Below are positions 9,718 to 18,851 of a stretch of DNA of 64,000 nucleotides, in pieces. This DNA is from Marinilabiliales bacterium. Lineage in GTDB: Bacteria; Bacteroidota; Bacteroidia; Bacteroidales; ML635J-15. Within the stretch, counting starts at the first letter, position 1, and each line of letters begins with the position of its first letter. The translations under genes and the position numbers were made by a program. The notes beneath the pieces are model-generated. The model saw only the letters and a program-made list of their open reading frames with translations, was not told where the DNA came from and searched no databases. The stretch covers positions 62,001 through 126,000 of the forward strand of contig PKTB01000004.1 in NCBI GenBank assembly GCA_002869385.1, read 5' to 3'.

Positions 9718-10524
9718 ATGAAAATTATTATTGTATTTGAACTGTTTGTTTTACTCTGTTTCAGTGCCTTTTCTCAAAGCATAGTTGAGTTACCTTATGA
9801 AACAAGTTTTGAGTCAGAAACAAATTTTGAAAATGAATGGGTAATAGAAAACATAAACTCAGAAGGAGATTCTCCTTCATACGGTTTTTGGATTTACTCC
9901 CCTGATTATTTTGGAATTGATGAAAGCGGAAGTGTTGTTTTTATCTCAAGTAGTACTAATCCTGCAGATGACTGGCTAATCTCTCCTGGGTTTAATTTAG
10001 AGCCTGGTATAGAATACTCCCTTAACTTCGCTTATGCTTCTCTGTTTTCAGGATACCCGGCATCATTAGAGGTGTATTTAGGAAATTCAAACTCTTATGA
10101 AAGTATGAACGTACTGGTAAATGATTTTGGAGCATATGATAACACAGATTTTTCTATTTACTCTACAAGTATCACCGTTGAAACTAGTGGAACATATTAT
10201 ATTGGGTTCCATGATTATAGTCCAATAGGAGGTTATGGAGGGGAAACTATTGATGATTTTTCTTTTATTCAAACCCCTATGGGTATTAATGATATTTCAG
10301 TAGCCAATTCTATTGAAATATATCCAAATCCCACCACTAATTTTGTCTATGTAAATCAAGAATACTTAAGTTATAAAATTTACAGCATTGATGGTAAATT
10401 AATACAAACCGGAAATTATGAACAAAAAATCTCTCTAGATAATTTTAATGATGGAGTTTTCTTCCTAATACTTGAGTGTGATAACCAAACATTCTCCTCT
10501 TATAGACTTTTCGTAAATAAATGA
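9718..10524 (+). CDS. Secreted choice-of-anchor-J-like protein with T9SS sorting domain
   Basis: The 268-residue protein has a signal peptide ending FSAFSQ (about residue 19), a jelly-roll-like domain (about 22-185) and a C-terminal type A T9SS sorting domain (about 195-268). The first domain has the pattern of choice-of-anchor J or cleaved-adhesin modules: ETSFESE at the start, then DDWLISPGF. The sorting domain begins IEIYPNPTTNFVYV and ends RLFVNK. It should cross the outer membrane by T9SS and be surface-attached or released. A ligand cannot be inferred. The 212-base gap upstream (9506-9717) shows no gene or clear structure. Confidence 0.8.
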   Translation: MKIIIVFELFVLLCFSAFSQSIVELPYETSFESETNFENEWVIENINSEGDSPSYGFWIYSPDYFGIDESGSVVFISSSTNPADDWLISPGFNLEPGIEYSLNFAYASLFSGYPASLEVYLGNSNSYESMNVLVNDFGAYDNTDFSIYSTSITVETSGTYYIGFHDYSPIGGYGGETIDDFSFIQTPMGINDISVANSIEIYPNPTTNFVYVNQEYLSYKIYSIDGKLIQTGNYEQKISLDNFNDGVFFLILECDNQTFSSYRLFVNK

Positions 10525-10548
10525 TCTGATTTCTCGTAGCACTCCATC

Positions 10549-10587
10549 AAAAGGTTGTAGATAACTCCCATTTTCTACAACCTTTTT
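10549..10587. terminator. Bidirectional intrinsic terminator
   Basis: AAAAGGTTGTAG (10549-10560) pairs with CTACAACCTTTT (10575-10586), with a T run after it and an A run before it. It serves the T9SS cargo gene and the convergent xth gene. Confidence 0.85.
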
Positions 10588-11349
10588 CTATTCTATTTCT
10601 AAAACTAAAGGACAATGGTCTGACATATAAATGTGGTCCTTAATCTCAACCGCTTTCAAGCGACTTCTCATTGGTTCAGAAGCCATATGATAATCTATTC
10701 TCCAGCCAAGATTCTTAGCTCTTGCTCCAGCTCTGTAAGACCACCAGGTATATTTATCGCCGGATTGATCAAAAACTCTGAAAGTATCTATAAAACCACT
10801 TTCTAAGAATTGAGTTACCCACTCTCTTTCTTCAGGAAGAAAACCAGATACTCCTTTTTTCTTCTCTGGTTTGCTAATATCTATAGGCTTGTGACAAATA
10901 TTGTAATCCCCTGATAAAATAATATTAGGCCTCTCCTTTTTTAATTCATCAACAAATTTCTGCACCTCTGCAAGATAATCCATTTTTACTTCTTGTCTAA
11001 TATCGCCTGTAGTTCCTGAGGGGAAATATGAATTCAATATCGTTAAATCACCAAAATATGCTCGTAACATTCTACCCTCCGAGTCAAACTTCCTGATACC
11101 AATACCCGGTTTTACAAAATCCGGTTCAAGTTTTGAAAAGATTGCAACACCACTATAACCCTTTTTCTCGGCAGAATGTATGTATGAAAAATATCCCAAC
11201 TCTTTAAATCTCAATGTGTCAATCTGATCGGGCTGTGCTTTGGTTTCCTGAACACATAAAATATCAGGAGACTCTTTCTCCAACCACTCAAAAAAACCTT
11301 TACTTATTACCGATCTTATACCGTTCAAATTGAAAGTAATTATTTTCAT
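10588..11349 (-). CDS. xth: Exodeoxyribonuclease III / AP endonuclease
   Basis: The 253-residue protein matches the ExoIII family along its full length. Catalytic elements are visible: FNLNGIRS (Asn), VQETKA (metal-binding Glu), SGDYNICH (Asp and Asn), WRIDYH and the terminal SDHCPL (Asp-His). It cuts DNA at abasic sites and has 3'-5' exonuclease and 3'-repair phosphodiesterase activity in base-excision repair. The gene is intact, with normal length. It is divergent from hemW, which begins 60 bases away. Confidence 0.95.
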   Translation of the reverse strand: MKIITFNLNGIRSVISKGFFEWLEKESPDILCVQETKAQPDQIDTLRFKELGYFSYIHSAEKKGYSGVAIFSKLEPDFVKPGIGIRKFDSEGRMLRAYFGDLTILNSYFPSGTTGDIRQEVKMDYLAEVQKFVDELKKERPNIILSGDYNICHKPIDISKPEKKKGVSGFLPEEREWVTQFLESGFIDTFRVFDQSGDKYTWWSYRAGARAKNLGWRIDYHMASEPMRSRLKAVEIKDHIYMSDHCPLVLEIE

Positions 11350-11382
11350 ATTATCTCATTTTAATTTAAAACTTAAAAATAC

Positions 11383-11390
11383 TAATTTTG
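11383..11390 (+). promoter_or_regulatory. -7 promoter element upstream of hemW
   Basis: TAATTTTG (TAnnTTTG) ends 19 bases before the hemW ATG, predicting a short leader of roughly 12 bases. The -33 element is not clear. Confidence 0.5.
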
Positions 11391-11409
11391 TTTGTGATAT
11401 TAAAATCAA

Positions 11410-12531
11410 ATGCCAGGCTTATATTTTCATATCCCCTTTTGTAAAACGAAATGCAGTTATTGTGATTTCTATTCCATAGCGCGTAAAAATATTATTCCTG
11501 AATTTATTAAATCGCTAGTAATTGAAATTGAAAAAAAATCACACATTTTTAAAAACAAATTAGTTAACACCATATATTTTGGTGGCGGAACTCCTTCGTT
11601 TCTGGAAATTTATCAAATTGAACAAATTTTAAAACATATTCAATCTCACTTTAGGCTTTCAGAGAACCTGGAATTTACCTTTGAAGCAAACCCTGAAGAT
11701 TTAAACAATGCGTATCTGAGAAACCTACGGGATTTGGGAATAAACAGGTTAAGTATCGGTGTTCAAAGTTTAGATGACAATATTTTAAAATTTCTAAGAC
11801 GAAGACATACTGTTAATCAAACAGTTTCCTGCATTGAAAATGCATATAAATTAGGGTTCTCAAACATTAGTGCAGATTTAATCTATGGAATCCCAAATAT
11901 GAGTATGGATTTATGGAAAAAATCTTTGAATGTGTGTTTAGATTTACCTATTTCTCACTTATCAGCTTATCATCTGACAATTGAAGAAAAGACACTCCTT
12001 CATAAACAGTATAAAAATAGAGAATTTAACCTGCCGGAAGATAAAAACAGCCTAAATCAATTTAAAAAATTAGTTAAAATTTCAGAAAGTAGAGATTTCT
12101 ATCTATACGAAATATCAAATTTAGCAAAACTTGGAATGGAATCACAGCATAATTCAGCATATTGGAAACATTTTGAGTATCTTGGCTTTGGTCCCTCTGC
12201 TCATTCGTTTTATGAAAATAAAAGATCATATAATATTAGTGATATTAAACTCTATGTCAATTCATTAAATACAAGTGAACCTTTTTACGAAGAAGAACTA
12301 TTAACAACAAAAGAATTGTTAAACGAAAGCATAATGCTTGCTCTAAGAACCGTTAAAGGCCTGGATTTAGAAAAATTCCGAGAAAAGTTTGGTCAAACTG
12401 AATTAGATGAGTTTTTAAGCAGATTGAAACATGTTAGAAAGGAACACTACCAAATACATAATCAATATCTTTCCTTAAACTTGGATGGACTTTTTGTGTC
12501 AGATGACATTATAAGTACTCTATTCAAATAA
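11410..12531 (+). CDS. hemW: Radical SAM heme chaperone HemW
   Basis: The 373-residue protein begins GLYFHIPFCKTKCSYCDFYS, containing the CxxxCxxC cluster that binds the radical-SAM 4Fe-4S centre. It continues with YFGGGTPSFL, EANPEDL, INRLSIGVQSLDD and the C-terminal HemW region with HNSAYWK and GFGPSAHSF. The extra CxxxCxxCxF Phe is a mark of the HemN/HemW family. Its length fits HemW (about 375) better than the longer HemN coproporphyrinogen dehydrogenase. HemW inserts heme into target proteins. The gene stands alone with its own promoter. Confidence 0.92.
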   Translation: MPGLYFHIPFCKTKCSYCDFYSIARKNIIPEFIKSLVIEIEKKSHIFKNKLVNTIYFGGGTPSFLEIYQIEQILKHIQSHFRLSENLEFTFEANPEDLNNAYLRNLRDLGINRLSIGVQSLDDNILKFLRRRHTVNQTVSCIENAYKLGFSNISADLIYGIPNMSMDLWKKSLNVCLDLPISHLSAYHLTIEEKTLLHKQYKNREFNLPEDKNSLNQFKKLVKISESRDFYLYEISNLAKLGMESQHNSAYWKHFEYLGFGPSAHSFYENKRSYNISDIKLYVNSLNTSEPFYEEELLTTKELLNESIMLALRTVKGLDLEKFREKFGQTELDEFLSRLKHVRKEHYQIHNQYLSLNLDGLFVSDDIISTLFK

Positions 12532-12533
12532 AA

Positions 12534-12560
12534 ATGGCTGTCCATAAAAATGAACAGCCA
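12534..12560 (-). terminator. Intrinsic terminator for the lipoprotein gene
   Basis: TGGCTGT (12535-12541) pairs with ACAGCCA (12554-12560). The T-rich tail (TTTTTATTT) lies on the minus strand, so it mainly serves the minus-strand gene, though it also follows the hemW stop. Confidence 0.7.
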
Positions 12561-12582
12561 TCAGAAAATAAGTAAAGTGAGT

Positions 12583-13809
12583 TTATTCATTAGCTTCTTC
12601 AGCTACTTCTTCATTTGTTTCTTCCGAATTCCTTACATAAAGCATCCAGTTTTGATTTCCACTACGCCAGTGATAGCCTAATGAAAAATCTAATGGTTTT
12701 ACATCTTCAGATTCATATGCTTCGTTCAAATCTTTTTGTAATAAATATGTTGATTTAAAATCAGCAATCGGTTTTTCGTAAACACCATACAAGTAATGAT
12801 CAAATTCATCAAGGAAATATCTATATGGAATACCTGTATCGTCTTCTAAGACAGCATCTGCTTTATCTAGAACAGTATTTCTAATACCGCTGAAGGTCTC
12901 GTAATGGCTTAAATATGATGCTGATTTTATAAATGTATTATTTGTTCTGAGGTTCTGTAAGTACTGATAAAAAACAGGATTTGCCTCAAAGCCCTCGTCT
13001 GAGATATTTGCATAAAAATAAGTTACGTCTTTCAACTTATTATCACCGGGCTTAAGAACTTTAAACTTAATACATTCTGTAACGTCTGTTTAATTTGAAG
13101 GCTCGTCAATTTCTGTAAAACTCACACCATCATTTTCCAACCTGTAATACCCAAAATCGTAAATCTCATGGCCTGTTCTATGAAGAAAAACATATAAAAT
13201 CGGAAGAACTCCATCAACTTTATGTTTACGAAGATCCTGATCCATATTTCCAGTAATAAAATAACTACGTTTGTAAATATCTCTTAAAGCAAAATTTACA
13301 GCATCTAAGTATCCTTTAAGATCTTCCTCTTCCAGATTATAAAGATCCGGAATTGTTCCAAGTTTCTCCATTGCAATTAAAATATATTCATTTGCATTAG
13401 GGAATAAATGAAATGCATTTAAAAAATCCGTTCCTGAAAAAGGATAAAACAACAATAATGTATCATTTATTTTCGGACTTAATTCATCTACTGACCAAGT
13501 ATCCATTCTTGCAAGACGCTCATTTGTAATTCTTGTCCATGGAGTGTCAATTGACGTTTTATAATCATTCCAAAAAGTCATTTCATCTGTAAAAATATCC
13601 TTAAATGCATCTGCCTGATATCCACCTAAAAGTGCAGCTATCTGGTCTAATGTAGTGTCTTTCGGGTAATTAATTTTGTTTTCGTTTTCGACAGAGTCTT
13701 TACCATCAGTTTTGCCGTTTCCATTACCTCCTGAATTGCAGGAAATTAAAACTGCAAAAATCGAAAATAAGAATACTGAAATTAAAATTGCTTGCTTTTT
13801 CATCTCCAA
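12583..13809 (-). CDS. Putative lipoprotein of unknown function, interrupted by one in-frame TAA
   Basis: A single 409-codon frame starts with a lipoprotein signal peptide (residues 3-25, lipobox VLISC) and a Gly/Asn-rich tether. The mature part is acidic and aromatic, without a motif I recognise, and ends in a Glu-rich tail. TAA at 13090-13092 (codon 240) separates DEPSN from TDVTECIKFKV. The residues after the stop continue in frame for 168 codons, so two separate genes are unlikely; the apparent second start would be a TTG. Glu (GAA) is the likely lost codon. Function is unknown. Confidence 0.65.
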
Positions 13810-13940
13810 TTTTTTTTAAATTTTTCGTAAAAATACATTTATTTGATTAATCAGACAACCATATAAGGATGTTTTCGTCATTATTTTGGTTTAATTTTAA
13901 AAAATATTGTATATTTACAATTCTTATTGGGCTATTTTAA

Positions 13941-13946
13941 AGGAGG
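13941..13946 (+). promoter_or_regulatory. Strong Shine-Dalgarno-like sequence
   Basis: AGGAGG lies six bases before the ATG at 13953. Bacteroidota genes rarely carry a strong Shine-Dalgarno sequence and most starts in this window have none, so this one stands out. It fixes the start of the downstream gene. Confidence 0.6.
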
Positions 13947-13952
13947 AAAATA

Positions 13953-14465
13953 ATGAAATACTTAATTTCTTTAACTTTTGTGCTTATATCCTTACTAGGA
14001 TTTGGGCAATTAGAGGTTAACTCATCCGGATTAAATTCAAATTATTCGGATGGAACACCAGTGTTAATCCCTGGTACAAATATAATGATGACTCCACCGG
14101 AGCATTTCTTAGTTTCTGAATCAATCCCCGGACTTATTCATCCTGGTTATTCGACAACTGTACAAGTGCAGGAAGTTGTAGGTACTTCATATGTAATGAT
14201 TAAACAAGCTATGACTCCTGAGCATTTTGAAAGTCAAAATGTTACACTCATTTCTGAAGAAGATATTAAAATGAGTAACGGAATGGGAGGAGTCCTTTAT
14301 TTAGTTGAATTCACAGTTAAAGGATATCAATACGAAAGATTAATGCTTTTTGCAGGTGATTATAATAACACTATTTGGATAAATGCAAATTATCCAAAAT
14401 CTACAAAAGCCTTATTATATGATTTATTAGTTGAAAGTTTATTAACCGCACATTACATCAAATAA
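13953..14465 (+). CDS. Small exported protein upstream of the SprB-repeat adhesin
   Basis: The 170-residue protein has a signal peptide (residues 1-18, ending LLGFGQ) and a single compact domain containing LIPGTNIMMTPPEHF and a C-terminal NTIWINANYP segment. The pattern is reminiscent of PsbP/DcrB-like folds, but this is tentative and no function can be assigned. It has a strong ribosome-binding site and ends one base before the next gene's ATG, so translation of the two is probably coupled. A role linked to the giant adhesin, such as export or anchoring, is inferred only from position. Confidence 0.7.
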   Translation: MKYLISLTFVLISLLGFGQLEVNSSGLNSNYSDGTPVLIPGTNIMMTPPEHFLVSESIPGLIHPGYSTTVQVQEVVGTSYVMIKQAMTPEHFESQNVTLISEEDIKMSNGMGGVLYLVEFTVKGYQYERLMLFAGDYNNTIWINANYPKSTKALLYDLLVESLLTAHYIK

Positions 14466-14466
14466 A

Positions 14467-17400
14467 ATGATAAAAAAGTTACTTATATTAATTACATTTC
14501 TTGCAGTTTTGGGGATACCGGGAATATTCTCTCAAAACATTTTAGTGCATGAAATACCGTATAGCACACATGATCAGGACATGTGGGGTCCGGGGAGTGC
14601 TTTTAGTCTTGATTTCGATTACGACTTATTTAATGTTCAAATTGACGAAAGTTTCTCTGAAGGTTGGATCGAAGAAATTTTAGGAACACAGTGGGGTGTT
14701 GGAGTAGAAATGGGAATGTGGATGTTCCTTCGTTCTACTTTTAGCATGCACGGATTTACACTTGGTTCCGTTGATGTTGACTATCCTGTCGAAATAACCC
14801 TGGATTTTCCCGATGATTACACTTTCGACCATGGTGAAACAGTTCCAATTCATTCTTCATACGAAGTCCTTGACGGATGGGCTCTTGAAACTCATTTCCC
14901 AACTGCCGGTATTATTGCCCTTGACTTAGAATATGGATTCGGACTCAACTTTGATATTATTGTCTGTATGATGGATTGTGAAACAATTCCAATCATCCCA
15001 ACAATCTCTATACCTGTTGACCCATATTCAACAGATCCTTTACCTCACGATTCAATCGCTATTTTTTACCTAAATGGTATTACAGGTGACTGTGTATATC
15101 CATGTCTTGACCCTGTAACAGGTTTACCTTCAATATGTGAAGATGACTTACTCCCTATTGTAATTCCTGACTGGTTCGGAATTGGCTTAACAGGTGAAAT
15201 TGATATCCCTTATGTAGAAACAGATGATTGGTTAGACCCTGATACCCAATGCTTACATGCATATGGTCAAGATGAGTGGTTATGGTTTAACCTAAATATT
15301 ATGGACTTCCTAGGATTTATAGCAGGATTTATTCCCCCACCGGAAGGGCCGGCAATTCAGGAAGCAATCGATTTCCTTGAAGGAGGCACAATTGAATATG
15401 AGTTATTTGCTGGTGTAAATGCCGTAATTGAATACTTTATTTTACATATGGACTTGCACATGTCGAGCCATATGACGCAAGAATTCGCGTTCTGTCCTAC
15501 AATATTAGCAACACTTGCTTTTGAAACAGAACTACCTTATACAGAAACTGATCCAGCAAATGGAGATGCCCTTATTGCCGAAGGTTTCTCTGACACAATA
15601 ACATTTGCAATAAACAATGACTTAAATATCACCTATCCGTGTTATGAATGGGATTCTATGGAAGTTTATGATGTAACTTACAACATTACTTCAGGTTTCT
15701 CAAATCATACATGGGACTCCATTGCATTTGATTTTATTATTGAAGCAATATTCTTTTCAGTATCAATTCCGATTGATGACATACTTCCTGTTACAACAAT
15801 GCCGGAATTTTGTCTCCCTGAAATTAATGTTGACAATGCTGATTTAGGTATATCTCAGACAATAAATGCATGTTCACCAGCAATCCCCGCTCCTCCGATA
15901 AATCTGGAAGAGTACATGCCCGAAGGATATGAAGAAACTACAGCCAAAGGAGGTGGTGAAGCTCAATCAAAAGACATTGAGTTCTGCTTCCCAACAGATT
16001 GTGAACCTCTGTTATCAGAAACATTCCCATTAGGATATATTCCATTAACATGGTGCGATATTGAATGGGATATAGAAGGCTTTGTTCAGGACACAGTTTT
16101 CCCGGGGACATGGTTGTATCCTTTACCTGAACTTGATATCGAAATCACAGGTCAGGATGTTTTATGTTTTGGTGATACAAGTGGTATAATTTCAGTAACT
16201 GCAATTAATAGCTCACCAGACTTTACTTGGGAATATTCATGGGGTACAATAAATACTCATGCAGGCCCAACAGATGAAATTACGGTACCATCAGGCTACT
16301 ATTTCGTTACTCTTACAGACACATATGGATGTGAAGTGTTTGGCGAAATGAACATTGCTGATGAAAACCCACCAATTTTATCTAATCTATATGCTGACGA
16401 TGTATTATGTGCCGGAGAACCTACAGGAAACTTATACTCTCATGTGTCAGGAGGAGTTCCTCCATACACATATGATTGGCAACCAAGTGGTAGCACTGAT
16501 GCTAACCCAATAGGCGTATACGCTGGCATGCATTATTTAACAATTACTGATGCTGTTGGTTGTCCACACGAAGATTCTGTATTTGTTGATGAACCAGATG
16601 CTCCACTTTCAATGCCATTTAACGATATTGGCCATGTTTCATGCTATGGCCTTAGCGATGGATATATCGATATAGAAATAGCTGGTGGGACACCTCCTTA
16701 TTACTATATCTGGTCTAACGGACAGTTGACACAAGATCTGCTAAATATTCCTGCAGGAACTTATTCAGGAACTGTAATTGACTCACATGAATGCGTGTTC
16801 GAATATGAATTTGAAATTACTCAACCTGATCCTTTAGAATTAACAACTTATACAGAAGATGTACTATGTTATGGTGATAACACAGGTTCAATTGACTTAG
16901 TTGTCGAAGGTGGAACTCCACCATATCAATATGATTGGAGTAATAATTCTAATTCACAAGACCAATTCGACATATTTGCAGGGATTTATGTTGTTACAGT
17001 GACAGATGCAAATGGCTGTGTTAATTATACTATGGTTCAAATAGAACAACCGGATCTGCCTCTGCATGGAGATATTACTCCAACGCACGTTAGATGTTTT
17101 GGTGAAGGTAATGGTATTGCCGACCTCAATGTATTTGGTGGAACACCTCCATATTACTTCTCTTGGAGTAATGGTGAAATATCTGAAGACATTTATGACT
17201 TAATTCCAGGCATATACAGTGTTACAATAAATGATGAACATGGTTGTTTAGCAGGAGATACTGTTCAAATATTCCAGGCTGATGCCCCAATGGCAGGATC
17301 TATAACCGGTAATGATGTAACCTGTAATGGTGGTGATGATGGTAATATTTACATTGAAGTCACCGGAGGTATACCTCCTTATCATTATGAATGGAATAAT

Positions 17401-18762
17401 GGAAGTTGGAAAGAAGATCAGATAGGTATTGAAGCTGGAACATATACTGTTACAGTGACAGATGCTAACTATTGCCATTACACAATGACTTTTGATGTTA
17501 ACGAACCTGAGCCATTCTACATTCAGCCAATGGATGACCAAACAATTTGCTATGGACAAAATGCTGAAATTGGAATTGGAATTATTGAAGGTAGTGTTGA
17601 GCCATACACCATAGTTTGGAGTAATGGTGATAACGGAATGACAACTATTGTTGATCCACTTGAAACAACTTCATACTCTGCACATATAATTGATGGTGCA
17701 AATTGTGTTAGTGAAGATATAGAAATTACAGTAAATGTATTAGATTCATTGACTATGGAAGTTTTTGCTTCTACAGATACAATTTGTCCTGGTGACACTG
17801 TCGAGTTTGAAGTTATTATTGCTGGTGGTGGAACACCGACAAATCAGGTTTTCGTAAACGATTCATTATTTACAACTCCTGTAATTGTAAGTGCAGTAAA
17901 TGATACTGTTTTTGAATTCCTGATATATGATGCCTGTGACTTTGATAGTGTTAAAATTCAGTATCCTATTTACACATATCCTCTACCAGAAATTAACATA
18001 ACTGCGGATCCAACAAATGGATGTACTCCACTAACTGTTGAGTTCCACGAAACAAGTGAGCATATCGGTCAAAGATATATATGGAATTTTGATGACGGAG
18101 ATTTTGAAAACCTTTCATTTGATAAAGATCCTGTTAATACATTCTATAATGCAAGAACATACCATGTTGGTTTAGAAGTAATTTCAGGTGTTGGGTGTAA
18201 AATTGATTCTACTATTGCAATTACGGTATTCCCAATACCACAAGCAGAGTTTAGAGCAAATACAACAAATGTAACAATGGCAACACCTATAGTATACTTT
18301 ACTAACTATACTGAAGGAGGTTTCTTCTATGACTGGGATTTCGATGATGGAACGGCCAGTCAAGCAGCAAACCCAAGCCATACATTCTCTCTACCTGGAA
18401 ATTACCATGTAACTATGCATACAACTTCACTTTATGGTTGTACAGATTCAACCGGTGTTGATATATATGTTTCAAATGAACTGGCTGTTTATGCACCAAC
18501 TGCATTTACTCCAAATAACGATGAATTAAATGAAACCTTCAAAGTCATTGTTGATGGAGTTGATTCTGAATCGTACACATTAGTTGTTTATAACAGTTGG
18601 GGAGAAACTGTCTTCTTTACAGATGATTACGACATCGAGTGGGACGGTAGATATGAAGATGAAGACGAATGCCCTGAAGGTATATATGTATGGGTTTTAA
18701 CTTTTATTGACCTATATGGTAATGAACACACACAAACTGGAAATGTTACTCTAATAAGATAG
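14467..18762 (+). CDS. Giant secreted SprB-repeat/PKD adhesin with type B T9SS sorting domain
   Basis: The 1431-residue protein has a signal peptide (1-22, ending IFSQ) and a unique N-terminal region (about 25-550). About six SprB-type repeats of roughly 75 residues follow, starting near 560, 640, 719, 794, 868 and 944. Each has a Cys near its start (DVLCYG, HVRCFG), GGTPPY, a W-S-N-G-type turn and TVTDANGC. A related module lies near 1020-1090, then two PKD-like domains (about 1180-1340). The end is a gliding-motility-associated (CHU_C, type B) sorting domain with TAFTPNNDELNETF. In SprB, such repeats form a surface adhesin moved by the gliding motor. This protein should be exported by T9SS and act outside the cell; its ligand is unknown. 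The frame is intact. Confidence 0.88.
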   Translation: MIKKLLILITFLAVLGIPGIFSQNILVHEIPYSTHDQDMWGPGSAFSLDFDYDLFNVQIDESFSEGWIEEILGTQWGVGVEMGMWMFLRSTFSMHGFTLGSVDVDYPVEITLDFPDDYTFDHGETVPIHSSYEVLDGWALETHFPTAGIIALDLEYGFGLNFDIIVCMMDCETIPIIPTISIPVDPYSTDPLPHDSIAIFYLNGITGDCVYPCLDPVTGLPSICEDDLLPIVIPDWFGIGLTGEIDIPYVETDDWLDPDTQCLHAYGQDEWLWFNLNIMDFLGFIAGFIPPPEGPAIQEAIDFLEGGTIEYELFAGVNAVIEYFILHMDLHMSSHMTQEFAFCPTILATLAFETELPYTETDPANGDALIAEGFSDTITFAINNDLNITYPCYEWDSMEVYDVTYNITSGFSNHTWDSIAFDFIIEAIFFSVSIPIDDILPVTTMPEFCLPEINVDNADLGISQTINACSPAIPAPPINLEEYMPEGYEETTAKGGGEAQSKDIEFCFPTDCEPLLSETFPLGYIPLTWCDIEWDIEGFVQDTVFPGTWLYPLPELDIEITGQDVLCFGDTSGIISVTAINSSPDFTWEYSWGTINTHAGPTDEITVPSGYYFVTLTDTYGCEVFGEMNIADENPPILSNLYADDVLCAGEPTGNLYSHVSGGVPPYTYDWQPSGSTDANPIGVYAGMHYLTITDAVGCPHEDSVFVDEPDAPLSMPFNDIGHVSCYGLSDGYIDIEIAGGTPPYYYIWSNGQLTQDLLNIPAGTYSGTVIDSHECVFEYEFEITQPDPLELTTYTEDVLCYGDNTGSIDLVVEGGTPPYQYDWSNNSNSQDQFDIFAGIYVVTVTDANGCVNYTMVQIEQPDLPLHGDITPTHVRCFGEGNGIADLNVFGGTPPYYFSWSNGEISEDIYDLIPGIYSVTINDEHGCLAGDTVQIFQADAPMAGSITGNDVTCNGGDDGNIYIEVTGGIPPYHYEWNNGSWKEDQIGIEAGTYTVTVTDANYCHYTMTFDVNEPEPFYIQPMDDQTICYGQNAEIGIGIIEGSVEPYTIVWSNGDNGMTTIVDPLETTSYSAHIIDGANCVSEDIEITVNVLDSLTMEVFASTDTICPGDTVEFEVIIAGGGTPTNQVFVNDSLFTTPVIVSAVNDTVFEFLIYDACDFDSVKIQYPIYTYPLPEINITADPTNGCTPLTVEFHETSEHIGQRYIWNFDDGDFENLSFDKDPVNTFYNARTYHVGLEVISGVGCKIDSTIAITVFPIPQAEFRANTTNVTMATPIVYFTNYTEGGFFYDWDFDDGTASQAANPSHTFSLPGNYHVTMHTTSLYGCTDSTGVDIYVSNELAVYAPTAFTPNNDELNETFKVIVDGVDSESYTLVVYNSWGETVFFTDDYDIEWDGRYEDEDECPEGIYVWVLTFIDLYGNEHTQTGNVTLIR

Positions 18763-18781
18763 CCCCTTTGAGTAAACAAAC

Positions 18782-18826
18782 AAAAACACCATAATAATGT
18801 TATTTAACTAATTATGGTGTTTTTTT
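18782..18826 (+). terminator. Intrinsic terminator after the adhesin gene
   Basis: AACACCATAAT (ending at 18795) pairs with ATTATGGTGTT (from 18811), extended by flanking A and T runs that give a long stem and a T tract. Confidence 0.85.
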
Positions 18827-18828
18827 AT

Positions 18829-18836
18829 TAATTTTG
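18829..18836 (+). promoter_or_regulatory. -7 promoter element for the divergent PGK gene
   Basis: TAATTTTG directly follows the preceding terminator and lies 15 bases before the ATG at 18852. This favours that ATG over the TTG at 18834, which would lie inside the promoter box. Confidence 0.5.
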
Positions 18837-18851
18837 ATTAAAAATTATTTT

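Noticed and set aside
18834..18851. Upstream TTG start for the divergent PGK
   Set aside because: It lies inside a -7 promoter box directly after a terminator; the ATG at 18852 is better placed.
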